Shown piece by piece: positions 45,247-56,989 of a DNA stretch of 64,000 bases. How positions within the stretch are numbered: position 1 is the first letter of the stretch; each line of letters starts with the position of its first letter. Location: assembly GCA_036250195.1 (NCBI GenBank), contig JAVHZZ010000005.1:126981098-127045097 (forward strand). Direction: 5' to 3'. A model generated the notes under the pieces. It was given only the letters and a program-made list of their open reading frames with translations. It was not told where the DNA came from and made no database searches. This DNA is from Mixophyes australis. Lineage: Eukaryota; Chordata; Amphibia; Anura; Limnodynastidae. Position numbers and translations under genes: made by a program.

Positions 45247-47510
45247 AAACCCACATCTGCAGCCCTCAGAAACACAATTGCAGTATCCTGTTCCACAATG
45301 AAGTGTTGGCCATACCCGTAATTTAGTGAGTTTAGATGCTTTTGATACTGCAGATTACATACAGGTGATCAGAAACATCAGTTTTTAGTAGATAGGGGGG
45401 CGGCCAGATCGGTGTTGAACACTCCAGATATTATACCATTATTTGATCACTCAATATCTGCAGTAGGAGTTTCAGGTATAGTGCAGCAGCTACCATTAAC
45501 TCAAACAGTGCCTGTAACAGTAGGTCCTTTGAGTACACAACATTCCTTCCTTTTAGCAACAAGTGCCCCAGCAAATCTTTTAGGGAGAGATCTGATGTGT
45601 AAATTAGGCTGCACTATTTATTGTACACCAGATGGTGTGTTTTTGGATATTCCTCAGAAGTATTCTATTGATGCTCAAGATTTATTGCACATGCCAGCAC
45701 GATTGTTTAACTTGGAACTCACATCCACTTTCAGTTCGCCCATACAGCAAATGTTGGATACAGTTCCAAATCAGTTATGGACCACAGATAGCCAAGACAC
45801 AGGTTCGATGGTGAATGTAGCTCCAGTTAAAGTGACTCTTAAATCGGGTACAAAACCACCCAAGATTCCACAATACCCTCTGAAACCTGAAGCAGAATTA
45901 GCATTTTTTCCAGTGATTCAACGTCTGTTGGAGCAGAACATTTTGGTAAGAATTAATAGTATTTGTAATTCGCCCATTTTCCCAATTAAGAAGCGCGGTG
46001 GGTGGAGTTTTAGGCTTGTACATGATCTACGAGCTATAAAGAAAGTTGTTGAGTCACAATACCCTGTTGTACCCAATCCAGCAACAATCCTCATGCAAAT
46101 CCCACTTGCTGCCACACACTTCACTGTGATTGATTTGTGTTCAGCATTCTTTTCGATACCATTGCATCCAGATTGTCAGTATTTGTTTGCTTTTACATAT
46201 AAAGGGGTGCAATATACATGGACTAGACCTCCACAGGGGTTCATTGATAGTCCATGTATCTTCTCTCAGGCGTTGCATGATTGTCTTGAAGCTTTTACGC
46301 CAAAATGCGGTTCTGTACTGATTCAGTATGTTGATGACATATTGTTATGTTCTACTTCATTTCAGTCATCCCTTGCAGATACCAGTTTGCTGTTATCATT
46401 CCTGTATCGCCCTGGACACAAGGTATCCAAAGTAAAGTTGCAACCTTGCCAGACTCAGGTTAAGTATTTGGGCCATTGTTTGACCCAAGGACTGAGACAT
46501 CTGTCACCGGAAAGAGTGCAAATTATTTTGGCTGTGCCTTTGCCCATTAATCAAACACAAGTGCGTGCATTCTTGGGTATGTGTAGCTAATGTCGATGCT
46601 GGATTCCTGGCTATGCCATTTTGGCATTGCCATTGCAAAACTTAATTGGTTCCAATCTTCCAGATTTGGTAAACCATACAGAGGACACAGAAAATGCTTT
46701 TTATTCACTTAAGGATGCTTTAATGGAGGCCCTTGCATTAGGTATCCCAGATTATTGTAAGCCATTTTCTTTATATTGCACTGAGTTGTCTAGTTTTGCA
46801 GCAGGAGTCCTAACACAGTTACATGGTGACCATCAGAGGCCTCTGGGCTATTATAGTTCCCAATTAGACACAGTTGCACGATCATTCCCACCCTTTTTGC
46901 GTGCAGTAACAGCTGCAGCACTATTGGTAGACAAAACAGAGGATTTAGTGCTAAGCCATGATTTAACCCTCTATGTTCCACATGCTGTTTCAGCTTTGAT
47001 GCAATCCGCACAGACACGACATGTCTCTACAGCTCGCTTTACGAGATGGGAGCTAGCATTAATGGCTCCTCCACATCTCACCATTAGACGGTGTACTACT
47101 CTTAATCTAGCTACTTTTCTACCAATTGTGCATGGACATGCACAGATGGTGGAAGATGTTGATGAAGGTAACAGTGAGATTCCTGGTGATTTAATGCCTA
47201 ATCATGACTGTCTGAAATTCTTAGATCAGACTTTAACAGCAAGACCTGATATAAAAGACATGCCACTACCAAATGTAGATCTGACCTTTTATATAGATGG
47301 TAGCTGTCATAGACAAAATGAGACTGGAGAGTTATGCACAGGATATGCAGTGGTAACAGATGAGAGTATTGTTGAAGCAAATGCAATAGGTCCCCCCCAC
47401 TCAGCTCAAATTGCCGAATTAGTTGCACTCACAAGGGCATGTGAGTTGGCGCGAGATAAACGAGTAAATATTTACACAGACAGCCAATAGGCATTTAGCG
47501 TTGTTCATGT
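45247..47510 (+). pseudogene. pol: ERV E pro-pol: protease, RT, RNase H; integrase absent
   Basis: TAA and TGA occur between the gag TAG and the protease. The protease active site reads VDRGAA instead of DTGAA. From about 45380 to 47489 one frame runs through protease, RT and RNase H, broken only by TAA at 46588. RT has LVHDLRAIKKVVE, TVIDLCSAFFSIPL and an intact YVDD box near 46329. RNase H has YIDGS, ELVALTRA and YTDSQ, then TAG at 47488. About 15 codons later the sequence is env. Integrase and the end of RNase H are gone. RT would copy genomic RNA; the coding region is nearly intact up to the deletion. Confidence 0.85.
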
Positions 47511-49083
47511 AGAATTAAAAGACAAATAGCTGAAGATGAACCTGAAGATTGTGGTGAGAAACTGCCAACTGAAATGTGTATATGTCGTTATTGTGATAAT
47601 CCTCCTGAAGAAAGATGTGTAAAATGGTGTCAGACGGATCCAGAACATTTTTTAAATCAACATCCTATAGACTTGTATCATGGTATGATAGGACGAACAA
47701 TTAAACAAACTAATTGTTGGATATGTACACATACACCACATGGACACCAAAATGTTGGATTATTGCCAGTACATTTAAATTTTACAGAATTGCTTAATTT
47801 GCCAGAAGGAAGACCAATAGCTGGGACATATAATGAAACTCAACCTCCTTACTTAAAATTGTTGCCACATGTATTGACTGAAAGTGTTATATGTATAAAT
47901 TTTACAAGTACACAAGAAATTAAAAATTGGGAGTTGGAGTGGTTTGGATGGGTGGTAACCAGCTTTAATAGGCCTATAGAAAAGACAAGTGAATATTTAA
48001 GAAAAATTGGAAAAAGACCTGCATTTGAAAACCCCAAATTCAGATATGTTGGGCCAAAGAGATCTTTAGGAACAGTAGCATCAAAGTATTGTAATATAAC
48101 CTTACAAGATGGTGATTGTAAAGAGCAATTAGAAAATAATAAGTATGGAAAATTTATAGACATTCTTTGCACAGATATATTACATGTAGCAATACCATAT
48201 ATTCTACCAGATAATATATATTACATATGTGGAAGTAAGGCATATAAATGGTTACCACTGAATACAGGTGGAATATGTTATTTGGGTAAAGTAATTCCAG
48301 CTGTTAATGTATTCACGCATAATGTTTTAAAGGAAATTGTACATCAAAAATATTTGAAAGATAATTTAGTAATAAGAAAGAAAAGAAGTGATGAAAAGAG
48401 AGAAGAACAACCAATATCGCAACTTTTTAGTAAATCCACTGGTGTTGATGGCATTAGAATTTTCAGGTATTACACGAAGAAATATGAATTGGTTTTATAT
48501 CCAAGGTTTAGCAACATTGATAGATAAAATAACTAATGTGTATGATGAAACTTTCCGTTATGTTGCAAAAAAGCTTCAAGTTTTCAAAACGGAGTTAATA
48601 CAACATAGATTGGTCTTAAATTATCTTACTGCACAAACAGGAGGTTATTGTGTAACATTCCAAATGAAATATGGTATGCAGTGCTGTACTTATCTGACAA
48701 AAATCGCCGATAATCCAGAAGAAATAATTGATGATTATATGGATGAAGTAATAAAAGTAAAGACGGATTTTGCAAATTTACATAACATGACATTATCTTA
48801 AGTAGATACATGGTTTTCGTGGTTAGATCCAAAAAATTGGTTTTCAGGTTTTGGTACATGGTTTCAATAATTAATGCATTCATTAGGAAGATTTCTTCTC
48901 TTTATATTAGGAATATTGTTAGTTATCTATTTTGTATTATCTATTTTGTATTAAAGTGTATACCAGTACTGTTGAAATTTTGTAAGAAAACATTGAGTAG
49001 AGAAATTAAGAGTGAATAATACAGGGGAAGAAATTATAGAACTGTATGAACAAAAAAAACCTCATAATCATGTTATTGTGTGA
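47511..49083 (+). pseudogene. env: ERV E env, SU nearly open, TM with stops
   Basis: The open frame extends upstream of the ATG at 47574 to the pol-env junction, without a clear signal peptide, which the deletion probably removed. SU (47574-48440) has CRYCDNP and CWICTHTP (CXXC), several sequons and a basic IRKKRS cleavage site near 48380. A frameshift near 48460 separates SU from the TM frame (48388-48801). TM has QHRLVLNYLT and Cys-x10-Cys-Cys, then TAA at 48799 before the Trp-rich WFSWLDPKNWF. The membrane span follows with further stops. The tail ends in TGA at 49081. Confidence 0.8.
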
Positions 49084-49113
49084 TAGTTTGGAGAACTATC
49101 AAACTGGGGAAAC
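49081..49113 (+). promoter_or_regulatory. Env-stop hairpin and polypurine tract, provirus E
   Basis: TGATAGTT...AACTATCA (49081-49101) forms an 8-bp stem with a 5-nt loop whose sequence differs from the other proviruses. A purine-rich AAACTGGGGAAAC leads directly to the LTR TGTCAAAG. The TGA is the env stop. Confidence 0.7.
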
Positions 49114-49622
49114 TGTCAAAGATATTTTTGGATAAAGACAATTTATTTTAGCATGAAAATATTTACATTGTTTTATCGGATTTTAGTATATTATTTATAT
49201 TTGATGTGGTTTTATTATGTCATATGATATATTATTTAATCCTTTTGTGTGAGCTGATGAGGGAGATGAACAGCAATGAAGAAGTTAATTCAACATCCAA
49301 ACAGATGTTTCCAATCAAGAGATTTTGAACAAAGACTTCTTCAATTTCTCCATTGCATCCTGGAGACATGAGGATCAGGATACGTCTATATGCTTTCTCA
49401 GCCAATTGTAATATGACTTTTGTAAATTGTAGTACAGCCTACTTAGGCTGGTACTAAAAGTATGTGTGGTCTGTTGGACGACCACAGATTTCAGGACTGA
49501 AACTGACTGATAACGTTATCACAGCGCAAGCTTTTCATTTTCATTTTGTTTAAATAAACCTTTCAAACTTTTTTTCTCATAAGAGTTTCTTTAGCTGAAT
49601 ATATTCAATTATTATTTTTTTA
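49114..49622 (+). repeat. 3' LTR of provirus E
   Basis: TGTCAAAGATATTTTTGGAT aligns with the TGTCGAAG...TTGGATAAAG start of the other family LTRs. The end TTTTTTTAA lacks the final CA seen in the 5' remnant. It abuts minus-strand Gypsy integrase sequence, so the provirus may have inserted into, or recombined with, that element. Confidence 0.75.
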
Positions 49623-49623
49623 A

Positions 49624-50065
49624 TAATCCTCTGGATACTTTGCAGCATAGTCCACCACGGTGTAAATGTATCCCTTCCCCGATTTACTGGGCACTGGCTG
49701 AAAAGGTTCTCCAATTATTGGCAAGGACCTGAGGGGAGCACGAGCACTGGGGCGCCCGAGACGCTGACACACATCACATGACTTACAGTAGGCCCGGATG
49801 TCATCCAATATTACAGACCAGAAAAAGTTCTGTGTCAGGTGCTTCAGTGCTCAATCTCTGCCTTGGTGCCCCGCCATAAGGATTTCATGGGCAACTGACA
49901 TTAGTTGCGCGCAACGGCCCCGTGGTAACACCAGTTGAACTTGTTCCCGGACTGGTCTATCCCTATCTACCTTCCTAGCTACATGATACAACTACCCTTT
50001 ACGCCAAGTCACACTCCCCACCTCCATCGCTAGAAGGGTGCCGCCAGCCTGGAGCCTCATGCCTT
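49624..50065 (-). pseudogene. Integrase fragment of second SCAN-type Gypsy element
   Basis: On the minus strand the N-terminal zinc motif is readable with AHEI, AGHQGRD and CKSCDVCQR. Then GEPFQ joins directly to PVPSKSGKGYIYTVVDYAAK. The usual block with the first catalytic Asp (VxxDLVGPL) that lies between them in Gypsy integrases is absent, suggesting a small deletion. Sequence ends at the ERV E LTR. It cannot be functional. Confidence 0.7.
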
Positions 50066-50613
50066 CCCAGGACATGGCGTCAGATCCATTAATCCATCTT
50101 ATTGCCAACAGCCGCAACTGGTTGGCAAATTCCTCATGGCTCATATGGGTGCTTTTTTTTTCAAGTCACAAAACTTCTGCCGGTATATATCTCGGGGTAA
50201 TAACATAGCGCTTAAGGAGGGCCGATTTTACCACATAGTAGTCCGCACAGTATTCTGGGGCCACTCCGCGATAACCTTCCACTACACGTCCTTGTAGCCT
50301 GGGAAACAGATACTTTACCCATTCCTGTTTGGGCAAGTCATGGAGGCTACAAGACATTTCGAACACCTACAAATGTCCGTCAATATTTCCAACATTACCA
50401 TCAAATTTGGTAAAATGGAGAGAGCCCAATCTGGGCGCAGCAGATGACTGTTAATGGGCCGCTGCAGGAGGTGGTGCCCATCGATTGCCCACAACTTGAT
50501 GATAAGCAAGCGCTCCGCCTCAGTTGTTTTATCTCCCAGGGACCCCAGCTGCTGCACTAGTACAGAAAAGTTACCTTCATCACGCTGTTGAACTTGCGCT
50601 ACTGGTTCACGTC
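50066..50613 (-). repeat. Duplicated gag segment (548 bp), second copy
   Basis: 50066-50613 repeats 51344-51891 almost perfectly, at an offset of 1278 bp, with only a few differences seen (for example GCGAT against GTGAT near 50270 and 51548). On the minus strand it inserts capsid sequence between protease and integrase. The shared left edge is TCCCAGGACATGGCG and the right edge is ACTGGTTCAC. A tandem duplication followed by deletion, or a template switch during reverse transcription, could make this. Confidence 0.85.
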
Positions 50614-52119
50614 AGTTGGTAGGCCATCCATAACAGAAACATCTCGCAACTCCTGGTCATCACCCCAGTCCAGATATACCCTTGCTACAGGCACTTCCTT
50701 CTCCAGTCCATCTGCCATGGTAACTTTGGCAGTGCAACCCTGCAATACTGCAGCAGGATCAATAAGATGGGGGCTCACTACAGTTATTGAAGCCCCTGAG
50801 TCTCTCAGTCCTTCTCTCTGCAGGGGTCCAACTTTCCGGTGAGTCACTTTCAGACACGCCACACTCCGTTGGGCTGGCAGGGTGGAAACAGTCTCTACTG
50901 ACTCACCTTCGCCAGTTAAGCAAGTCAGCCGGGCCTCAGGACTCGGATTAGAGGCACGAGTCTGGGGTGCTGAGGCTGTGGGACAGTCCATCTTTAAATG
51001 ACCGGGTTCCTGCAGCTGTAGCACTTCCTATCCATCCTGGGCTCCAATGGTTTCTGATAATTTCCACGGACAGGGCAGGGAGGTGGCTGGCAAGTGGTAC
51101 CCGAAGAGTTAGGTACTTGCTTTTGGGGGTGAGCAGAAGAGGGGTGTCCCCCTGTTTGTACAGTTCTTTGGGGTTGGCTGTTAACCTGGCACTTCTGCCA
51201 GTGTGGCCTCACTGCCACATACTGATCCGCCAACTGGGCCACTTTTTCCAGGGTTGCTGAGCTACGGTCCAGTACCCACTCCTTCACCTCCGGTGCACAC
51301 CGGCGGTGAAATTGCTCTCTGCAAATTAAGTCCACTAATTCCTCCCAGGACATGGCGTCAGATCCATTAATCCATCTTATTGCCAACAGTCGCAACTGGT
51401 TGGCAAATTCCTCATGGCTCATATGGGTGCTTTTTTTTTCAAGTCACAAAACTTCTGCCGGTATATATCTCGGGGTAATAACATAACGCTTAAGGAGGGC
51501 CGATTTTACCACATAGTAGTCCGCACAGTATTCTGGGGCCACTCCGTGATAACCTTCCACTACACGTCCTTGTAGCCTGGGAAACAGATACTTTACCCAT
51601 TCCTGTTTGGGCAAGTCATGGAGGCTACAAGACATTTCGAACACCTACAAATGTCCGTCAATATTTCCAACATTACCATCAAATTTGGTAAAATGGAGAG
51701 AGCCCAATCTGGGCGCAGCAGATGACTGTTAATGGGCCGCTGCAGGAGGTGGTGCCCATCGATTGCCCACAACTTGATGATAAGCAAGCGCTCCGCCTCA
51801 GTTGTTTTATCTCCCAGGGACCCCAGCTGCTGCACTAGTACAGAAAAGTTACCCTCATCACGCTGTTGAACTTGCGCTACTGGTTCACTTTGTGGGAGTT
51901 GACTGTTGCTGGAAACAGGTGTTGTGTTCTGGGAATTACTGCAGGTACCTCTAAGTTTGAAGTAAACGTCTCCTCCAGGTCACTGTCAGCTTCCTCATCT
52001 GCTGACCCATACTGCACATCCCAGGCTCTCAGCGCCTTTTTCATTTCGCTCCATGTCGCTGTGAAAGGAATTTCTAACTTCTTTGTTTGGCACAGTATCT
52101 CAAGGTCCACCTTGGACAT
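50599..52119 (-). pseudogene. Gag-protease of second SCAN-type Gypsy element
   Basis: The start is MSKVDLEILC at 52119. Frames at 52119-51877, 51835-51593, 51644-51444 and 51422-50994 are separated by stops and single-base shifts. They give a capsid with KYLFPRLQGRVVEGY, then SHEEFANQLRLLAIRWINGS and FHRRCAPEVKEWVLDR, resembling SCAN-type capsid helices. A CCHC knuckle is split by a frameshift (CYSC, then EPGHLKMDC). The protease (51024-50599) has an intact DSGAS. No RT follows. Confidence 0.75.
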
Positions 52120-52221
52120 TTTTACTGTACTTTGACATCCAGTGCGTTCTGCTGGCTTCAGTTATTCCTCTCCTGAATAACTTCGCTCTCCTAACTGATG
52201 CACGAAAAGTCGCCTGCGGTT

Positions 52222-52241
52222 ATCCCACTGCTTGCCACCAG
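52222..52241 (-). promoter_or_regulatory. Primer binding site, tRNA-Leu-like
   Basis: On the minus strand TGGTGGCAAGCAGTGGGATA resembles the complement of a tRNA-Leu 3' end (AAG/UAG type) with small differences. It echoes the tRNA-Leu site of the element at 22934. Confidence 0.6.
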
Positions 52242-52246
52242 AAATC

Positions 52247-52643
52247 TGTGACAGGATGGACTGTCTATGCCACCCTGTCTGTTGCTGCTGGGAAACGGCT
52301 GGGCTTACTTTGTCATCATTCCCTTTCGTTAACCCAAATGCGCCCTCTTGCCACAGCAGAAGGCGCTTACAAATGCTGCCACCACTGGACTCCTTACCGG
52401 CATGCAGTATCGGGTTTCTTCTGGGTATCTGTCGTTGCAAAAGTACCCCTTTAATGGTGTACCTGGGCTGGTACTCCTGACCTTTTACTATGGATCAGGG
52501 TTGCTGTGGATGGATCCCCCTGGCCTATCACACTGTCCAGAGCTGCAGGGTAGCAGGCAGAGTGGTGGTACCGGAAAAGCTGGGTCCAAACCTCAGAAAC
52601 AGCCGGGAGCGGATTAGATTTTGGGTCTAATCTGTCGGTCACA
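52247..52643 (-). repeat. 5' LTR of second SCAN-type Gypsy element
   Basis: On the minus strand it begins TGTGACCGACAGATTAGACC and ends CCATCCTGTCACA (397 bp). No partner LTR remains in the window; the boundaries come from TG..CA and the adjacent primer site. Confidence 0.65.
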
Positions 52644-52916
52644 GGATTTTCAGCATGAAAGATAATTTCAAGCAGGTCTTTGAAGCAAGTGATGTTTATT
52701 TGCAGTCACACAGATTGGAGGTACCAGTGCTAAGGTCAGATGAAATCAGAAGAACAACTTTTAATACAAAACAGTGCTGTTTTTATACACACTTGAAAAC
52801 AGCTTCACTGGGTAAGCCAGCCCCCTTGAGGTCTGAGCTAATTTTAGAATCAGGATGTAACCTGTTTACCAAAACATGGATTTACCTGCAATGCAAAGCT
52901 AACAATATTTACACTT
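52644..52916. other. Unassigned sequence left of solo-LTR-like element
   Basis: No coding motif. It contains GTTTATTTGCAGTCACACAG-like sequence and continues on the far side of the solo-LTR-like element at 54248-54545, so the two pieces were once contiguous. Confidence 0.4.
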
Positions 52917-53218
52917 TGTCACGGGCACTAGGAGTTCTGCCCAGGATTCACCAGTTGACTATGCTTACCAGAGGGGCGGAGTTTGCACAGCGGTCCTCTG
53001 GCAGTAGGGTGAATAGTGGAACGTATATAACAGCAGATGGAGAGAGGATGCCAATGAAGTTGATGATAGTCAGTGACTTGCAGCTATACTGGTAGATGAG
53101 ACAGCGACTTGCAGCTATATTTGTAGATGAGTCAGCAACTTGTAGCTATAGTGGAAAGGCAGGTTTTAACCACGGAGACCAGAGTGGACGTGAGCAGTTG
53201 AAGGAAGGTAACGGGAGA

Positions 53219-53415
53219 GTCAGTGGTCTGCGGATAGCAAGTTGTACCACTGCTGTGATGGGAAGACTTGTCCAGGTGCAGGTAGGTAGCGGGAGAGTCA
53301 GTGGTCTGCGTATAGCAAGTTGTACCACTGCTGTGATGCGAAAACTTGTCCAGGTGCAGGTAGGTAGCGGGGAAGTCAGTGGTCTGCGTATAGCAAGTTG
53401 TACCACTGCTAGTAA
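53219..53415 (+). repeat. 78-bp tandem repeat, about 2.5 copies
   Basis: CAGTGGTCTGCG occurs at 53221, 53299 and 53377, giving a 78-bp period. Units differ by a few bases. The open frames over it simply repeat the same peptide. Confidence 0.85.
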
Positions 53416-53479
53416 GTGAGGACTTGTTCAGGTGTGGATAAGTGGAAGCATGGAAAGAGTCAATAACTGAATGAAGACA

Positions 53480-53960
53480 ATGAGAGCACAGAGGAACTTG
53501 TTCCAAACAGATATGCAGCGTTACAGCTAATAGTCTATAACGGTATGTATACCGCTGCTGAGTAGAGAGGCTTTTACAAAGCGGATATGCGGGATAATAA
53601 CTGATAGTCAATCACAGGTATGCATATCGCTGCTGAGTAGAGAAGCTTGTTTCAAACAGATATGCAGCGTAACAACAAATAGTCTATAGCGGGTATGGAT
53701 ACCGCTGCTGAGTAGAGAAGCTTGTCCTAAGCGGATATGCAAGGTAACAGCTGATAGTCAATAACAAGTAAGCATACCGCTGATGAGTAGAGAAGCTTGT
53801 CCAACGAGGATATGCAGGCACAGCAGGAGCGCTGAACGACTGTAGCGGTATGGGAACCGCAGATGAGCAGAGCAGGTAATCCAGCAGACAGCTGAGGACA
53901 CGAGCAGGATACAGGAATCAGTAGCGGGTATGGGAACCAGCGATGAGTAAAGCAGATAGT
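53480..53960 (+). repeat. 75-bp tandem repeat, about five to six diverging copies
   Basis: GCTGCTGAGTAGAG or a close variant occurs near 53554, 53629, 53704 and 53779, a 75-bp period. Copies further right are more diverged. Confidence 0.8.
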
Positions 53961-54247
53961 CAGCAGGAAGCTGGAGACACTAGCAGGACACAGGAGACAC
54001 CTTCACAGACTCACAGGGAATGAGACTCAAGATCAGGCAACGATATAATGAGCACAGGTGCCTTAAATAGGGAGAGGTGCCTGATCCACCAATTAGATTA
54101 AAAGCAAAGGTCATAAGTTCTTGGATGCTGCGCATGCGCAGTCCATCAAGATGGCGGACGGCCATGGCTCAGGACAGACGCTGGCAGGAAGGCTAGAGAA
54201 CCACGCACCAGCGCAGAGGCACTCACGGTCCGGTGAGTGACACACTT

Positions 54248-54547
54248 ATCTCTGATATCCTAAAACCTTGCTGTGATTTCCTGCATCTTATTTCAGAGGC
54301 AGGAAATCTACTAGCAAGTCAAAGGGTCTAATTAACATCCTTTCTCCAGACAGTCACAGTATACACATACACAAAGAAAGGTACAAACCCCAAACTAGCC
54401 ATTTCCCCACATCACAATACACAAAAGACTTCCATCCACAAAGGCTTATTGTATCAGATATATACCTCCAGAAATAATGCATTTCCTCTAGTAAGGTTAA
54501 ACAAGAAACAAATTTATTTCCCTGGTCTGAGAAATAATGATATTTCT
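54248..54547. other. Unassigned sequence right of solo-LTR-like element
   Basis: No gene seen. It is AT-rich, with CCTCCAGAAATAATGCATTT and similar sequence, and ends where the SINE starts. Confidence 0.4.
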
Positions 54548-54845
54548 TCATCATCATCCTTTATTTATATAGGGCCACTAATTCCACAGCTGAACAGAGA
54601 ACTCATTCACATCAATCCCTGCCCCAGTGGAGCTTACAGTCTAAATTTCCTAACACACACACACACACAGACATAGAGAGAGAGACTAGGGTCAATTTGA
54701 TAGCAGCTAATTAACCTGCTAGTATGTTTTTGGAGTGTGGGAGGAAACCGGTGCACCCAGAGTAAACCCACGGTTGGGAATTGAACTCATGACCCCAGTG
54801 TTGTGAGGCAGAAGTGCTAACCACTTAGACACGTTGCTGCCCATA
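54548..54845 (-). repeat. tRNA-derived SINE, minus strand
   Basis: On the minus strand it reads as a tRNA-like head (AACGTGTCTAAGTGGTTAGC), a central GTTTCCTCCCACACTCC block, a (TG)n stretch and an ATATAAATAAAGGATGATGA tail. It is the same family as 57656-58010. It includes a CA repeat at 54652-54668. Confidence 0.8.
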
Positions 54846-56586
54846 TATTCCTTTTACCAAAAAACCCACAATATCAAAAATAAGTACATTTGCAATTATA
54901 TAACTAAGCGCCCTGTGCTATTTCCTTTTAATAAATTTATACCATAAGCTACTTGTAAGTGATCCAGTCACAGTGGTCAAAGAGGATGAGCATGGAGAAG
55001 TGACCCCTGGATTTGGCCGAAATAAGATTACTAGTGACTTTGGCCAGGGCGATTTCAGTGGAGTGGAGGGGCAAAAATCGGACTGGAAAGGATAATGTGT
55101 CTGGGGGGTGTCATAATGTGTCTAGGGTTGGCATGATGTGGCTGTGGGTGGTGTGATGTCACTGGGAGGGGGTGTAAAGATATGTTTCTGAAGTGGATGT
55201 CATAATATGTCTGTAGGGGGTGTTATGATATATCTGCGGGGTGTTGTGATGAATCTGGGGGAGTGGCGTGATGTGGCTGGGGTGTAAAAGCTTCAATAAC
55301 GGTATGTGAGAGCATAATTTGTCATGTATAAAGATGCGCAGCCACACCTCATGTTGACCACGCCCACAACACTGTGAGGCCACACCCCATTCAACAGTGC
55401 CATCGCTGTGCTGTGGCACATAACGCTTTTCCTCCTTACCTGTGGAGGGGGCCATAAAGTTGCTGTATCGCAGCCCAAAAATCATCTTTGCGGCCCTGGT
55501 AGATGGTACACAGGTAGCCCTGATACCCCATGGGACAATTGAAGAAATATTTTGATATAGGATGTATTTTATTCCATAAATTTACAAGATAATGTAATGC
55601 CTCTTTCCTTATCAGGAGCATTTGGACTATATTCCCAGGAAGTGTCCATGAATACTTTTCATGAAATAATCTCTCATATGGCAGAGATTATAACAGAGGC
55701 AAGGTGTGATGGGTGGTTATTGGGTATGAATATTAGTTCCCCTAAATGTGCCACAATGCTCCTTGTCTTTACTTAAAAATGTAAATGTGTTTAACACAAT
55801 GCCAGGATCGGAACCCAAATAAAATGTTAACACTAATAGATATGAATGTACATGATTTTCCTTAGTAAAAAGTGTTCTAAAAAGTTTGGGCAGTCCATGG
55901 AAGGTAATTAGGTTAAGCTTCTCAGAGAGCCAACAGATACTTAAAGCAAACTCACTTAATATATACTGTATGCATATTCCAATTCTACTTCCCTCTGATC
56001 TTCCATGTTCCTTCCTACTTAGACAATATTGTCTAATTAAGATATTGTACAAACAAGTAAAACACTAGATTGGAAAGGTTATTAAACTTGATATAAATTA
56101 GTGAAAACCATTTGCTGGGTAGCCAGAAAAACATTTAGGCAAATACAAAGGACACCAGCTACCTATACATGTATATAGAAAATAAAAAGTTCAAAGCACA
56201 TTTTTGTATATTTCATATTTTGAGAAATCAGAGTGTCACTTTATACTTAGCAGCAGTATACCCATAAGCTGTGTAAAGTATAGATAGCCACTGTACAAAG
56301 AAACCATAGTAGTCACATAGCTTTTGGAATAATATTCGATAATGTTATAATTCCATCATATTTAATATGTAGATGTGCAGGAGGTTATGACCGAGTTATT
56401 GAAGGAGGAGTTATGTCTCTGTGATATGTCTGAGAAAAGTTATTGAATGTCAAAGATTTTGACCTATTTTTTGACAAACTATAATTGACACTCAGGGGAC
56501 ATTTCTTCCCCCACATTAGCATACACAACCCCTCTGAATGCCCTCTCAGTTAAAGCGCCATATATATAACTCATATGTAAGATTAT
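54846..56586. other. Non-coding sequence with a degenerate TG-rich minisatellite
   Basis: 55085-55285 has irregular repeats of GATGTGTCTGGGGG-like units about 30-40 bp apart. 55290-55450 contains CCACACC-rich sequence. The rest is AT-rich. No frame has recognisable protein motifs and I see no RNA gene. Confidence 0.45.
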
Positions 56587-56919
56587 GGGCCTGATTTATT
56601 AAGGATCTTAAATGAAGAGGATCCTTATTTCAGTCTCCTGGACAAAACCATGTTACAATACAATTGGTGCAAATGAGTGTTCTGTTTTGCACATAAGTTA
56701 AATACTGACTGTTTTTTCATGTAGCACACAAATACGTGATAGCTTATTTGTACACTGAAATTTAAAGTTGATATGTGTGTGCTACATGAAAAAACAGTCA
56801 ATATTTAACTTATGTGCAAAACAGAACACTCATTTGCACCCCTTGTATTGTAACATGGTTTTGTCCAGGAGACTGAAATAAGGATCCTCTTCATTTAAGA
56901 TCCTTAATGAATCAGGCCC
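56587..56919. repeat. Palindromic MITE, arms about 145 bp
   Basis: The left end GGGCCTGATTTATTAAGGAT pairs with the right end ATCCTTAATGAATCAGGCCC, and the pairing continues through CAGTCTCCTGGACAAAACCA and CAAAACAGAACACTCATTTG in the opposite arm. Only a central 35-40 nt and a few mismatches are unpaired. It would form a single long hairpin. It has no coding capacity. Confidence 0.85.
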
Positions 56920-56989
56920 TATGTTATGAATTGTATCCTTTTTATTTACAAACTAGCTAAAAGCCCATCAAAATGCTGGAAAAAATAAA

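Larger units (their letters stand above)
42727..49622 (+). mobile_element. Provirus E, diverged relative and least decayed ERV
   Basis: It has only the last part of its 5' LTR, then a tRNA-Thr-like primer site, leader, gag, pro-pol without integrase, env, hairpin and 3' LTR. Protein blocks align with proviruses A, C and D throughout Gag, RT, RNase H and Env, but with much divergence, so it is a separate lineage. The gag, RT and env frames are long. Confidence 0.85.
49624..52643 (-). mobile_element. Second SCAN-type Gypsy element, truncated, internal duplication
   Basis: Reading on the minus strand: LTR (52643-52247), tRNA-Leu primer site, gag, protease, a repeated piece of gag, then integrase, cut at 49624 by an ERV LTR. 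RT is not seen. Protease followed by integrase without RT between them fits the Gmr1-like order, as does the SCAN-like capsid. It is a different lineage from the element at 22934. Confidence 0.75.
52917..54242. repeat. Solo-LTR-like element with internal minisatellites, 5-bp TSD
   Basis: It begins TGTCACGGGCACTAGG, ends CCGGTGAGTGACA, and is flanked by CACTT at 52912-52916 and 54243-54247. TG..CA ends with a 5-bp target duplication are typical of LTRs, but 1326 bp without coding capacity suggests a solo LTR. It contains two tandem arrays. GC-rich sequence (GCGCATGCGCAG) and ATGGCGG lie near the right end. The orientation is unknown. Confidence 0.7.

Noticed and set aside
45412..46590. Protease-RT frame of provirus E as an intact functional pol gene
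   Set aside because: The protease site reads DRG, there are stops on both sides in the same frame, and integrase is missing.
53132..53611. Repeat-containing open frames with a Thr/Ser-rich peptide repeated three times
   Set aside because: The repetition follows the 78-bp minisatellite. No signal peptide or domain is present and the frames lie in a solo-LTR-like element.
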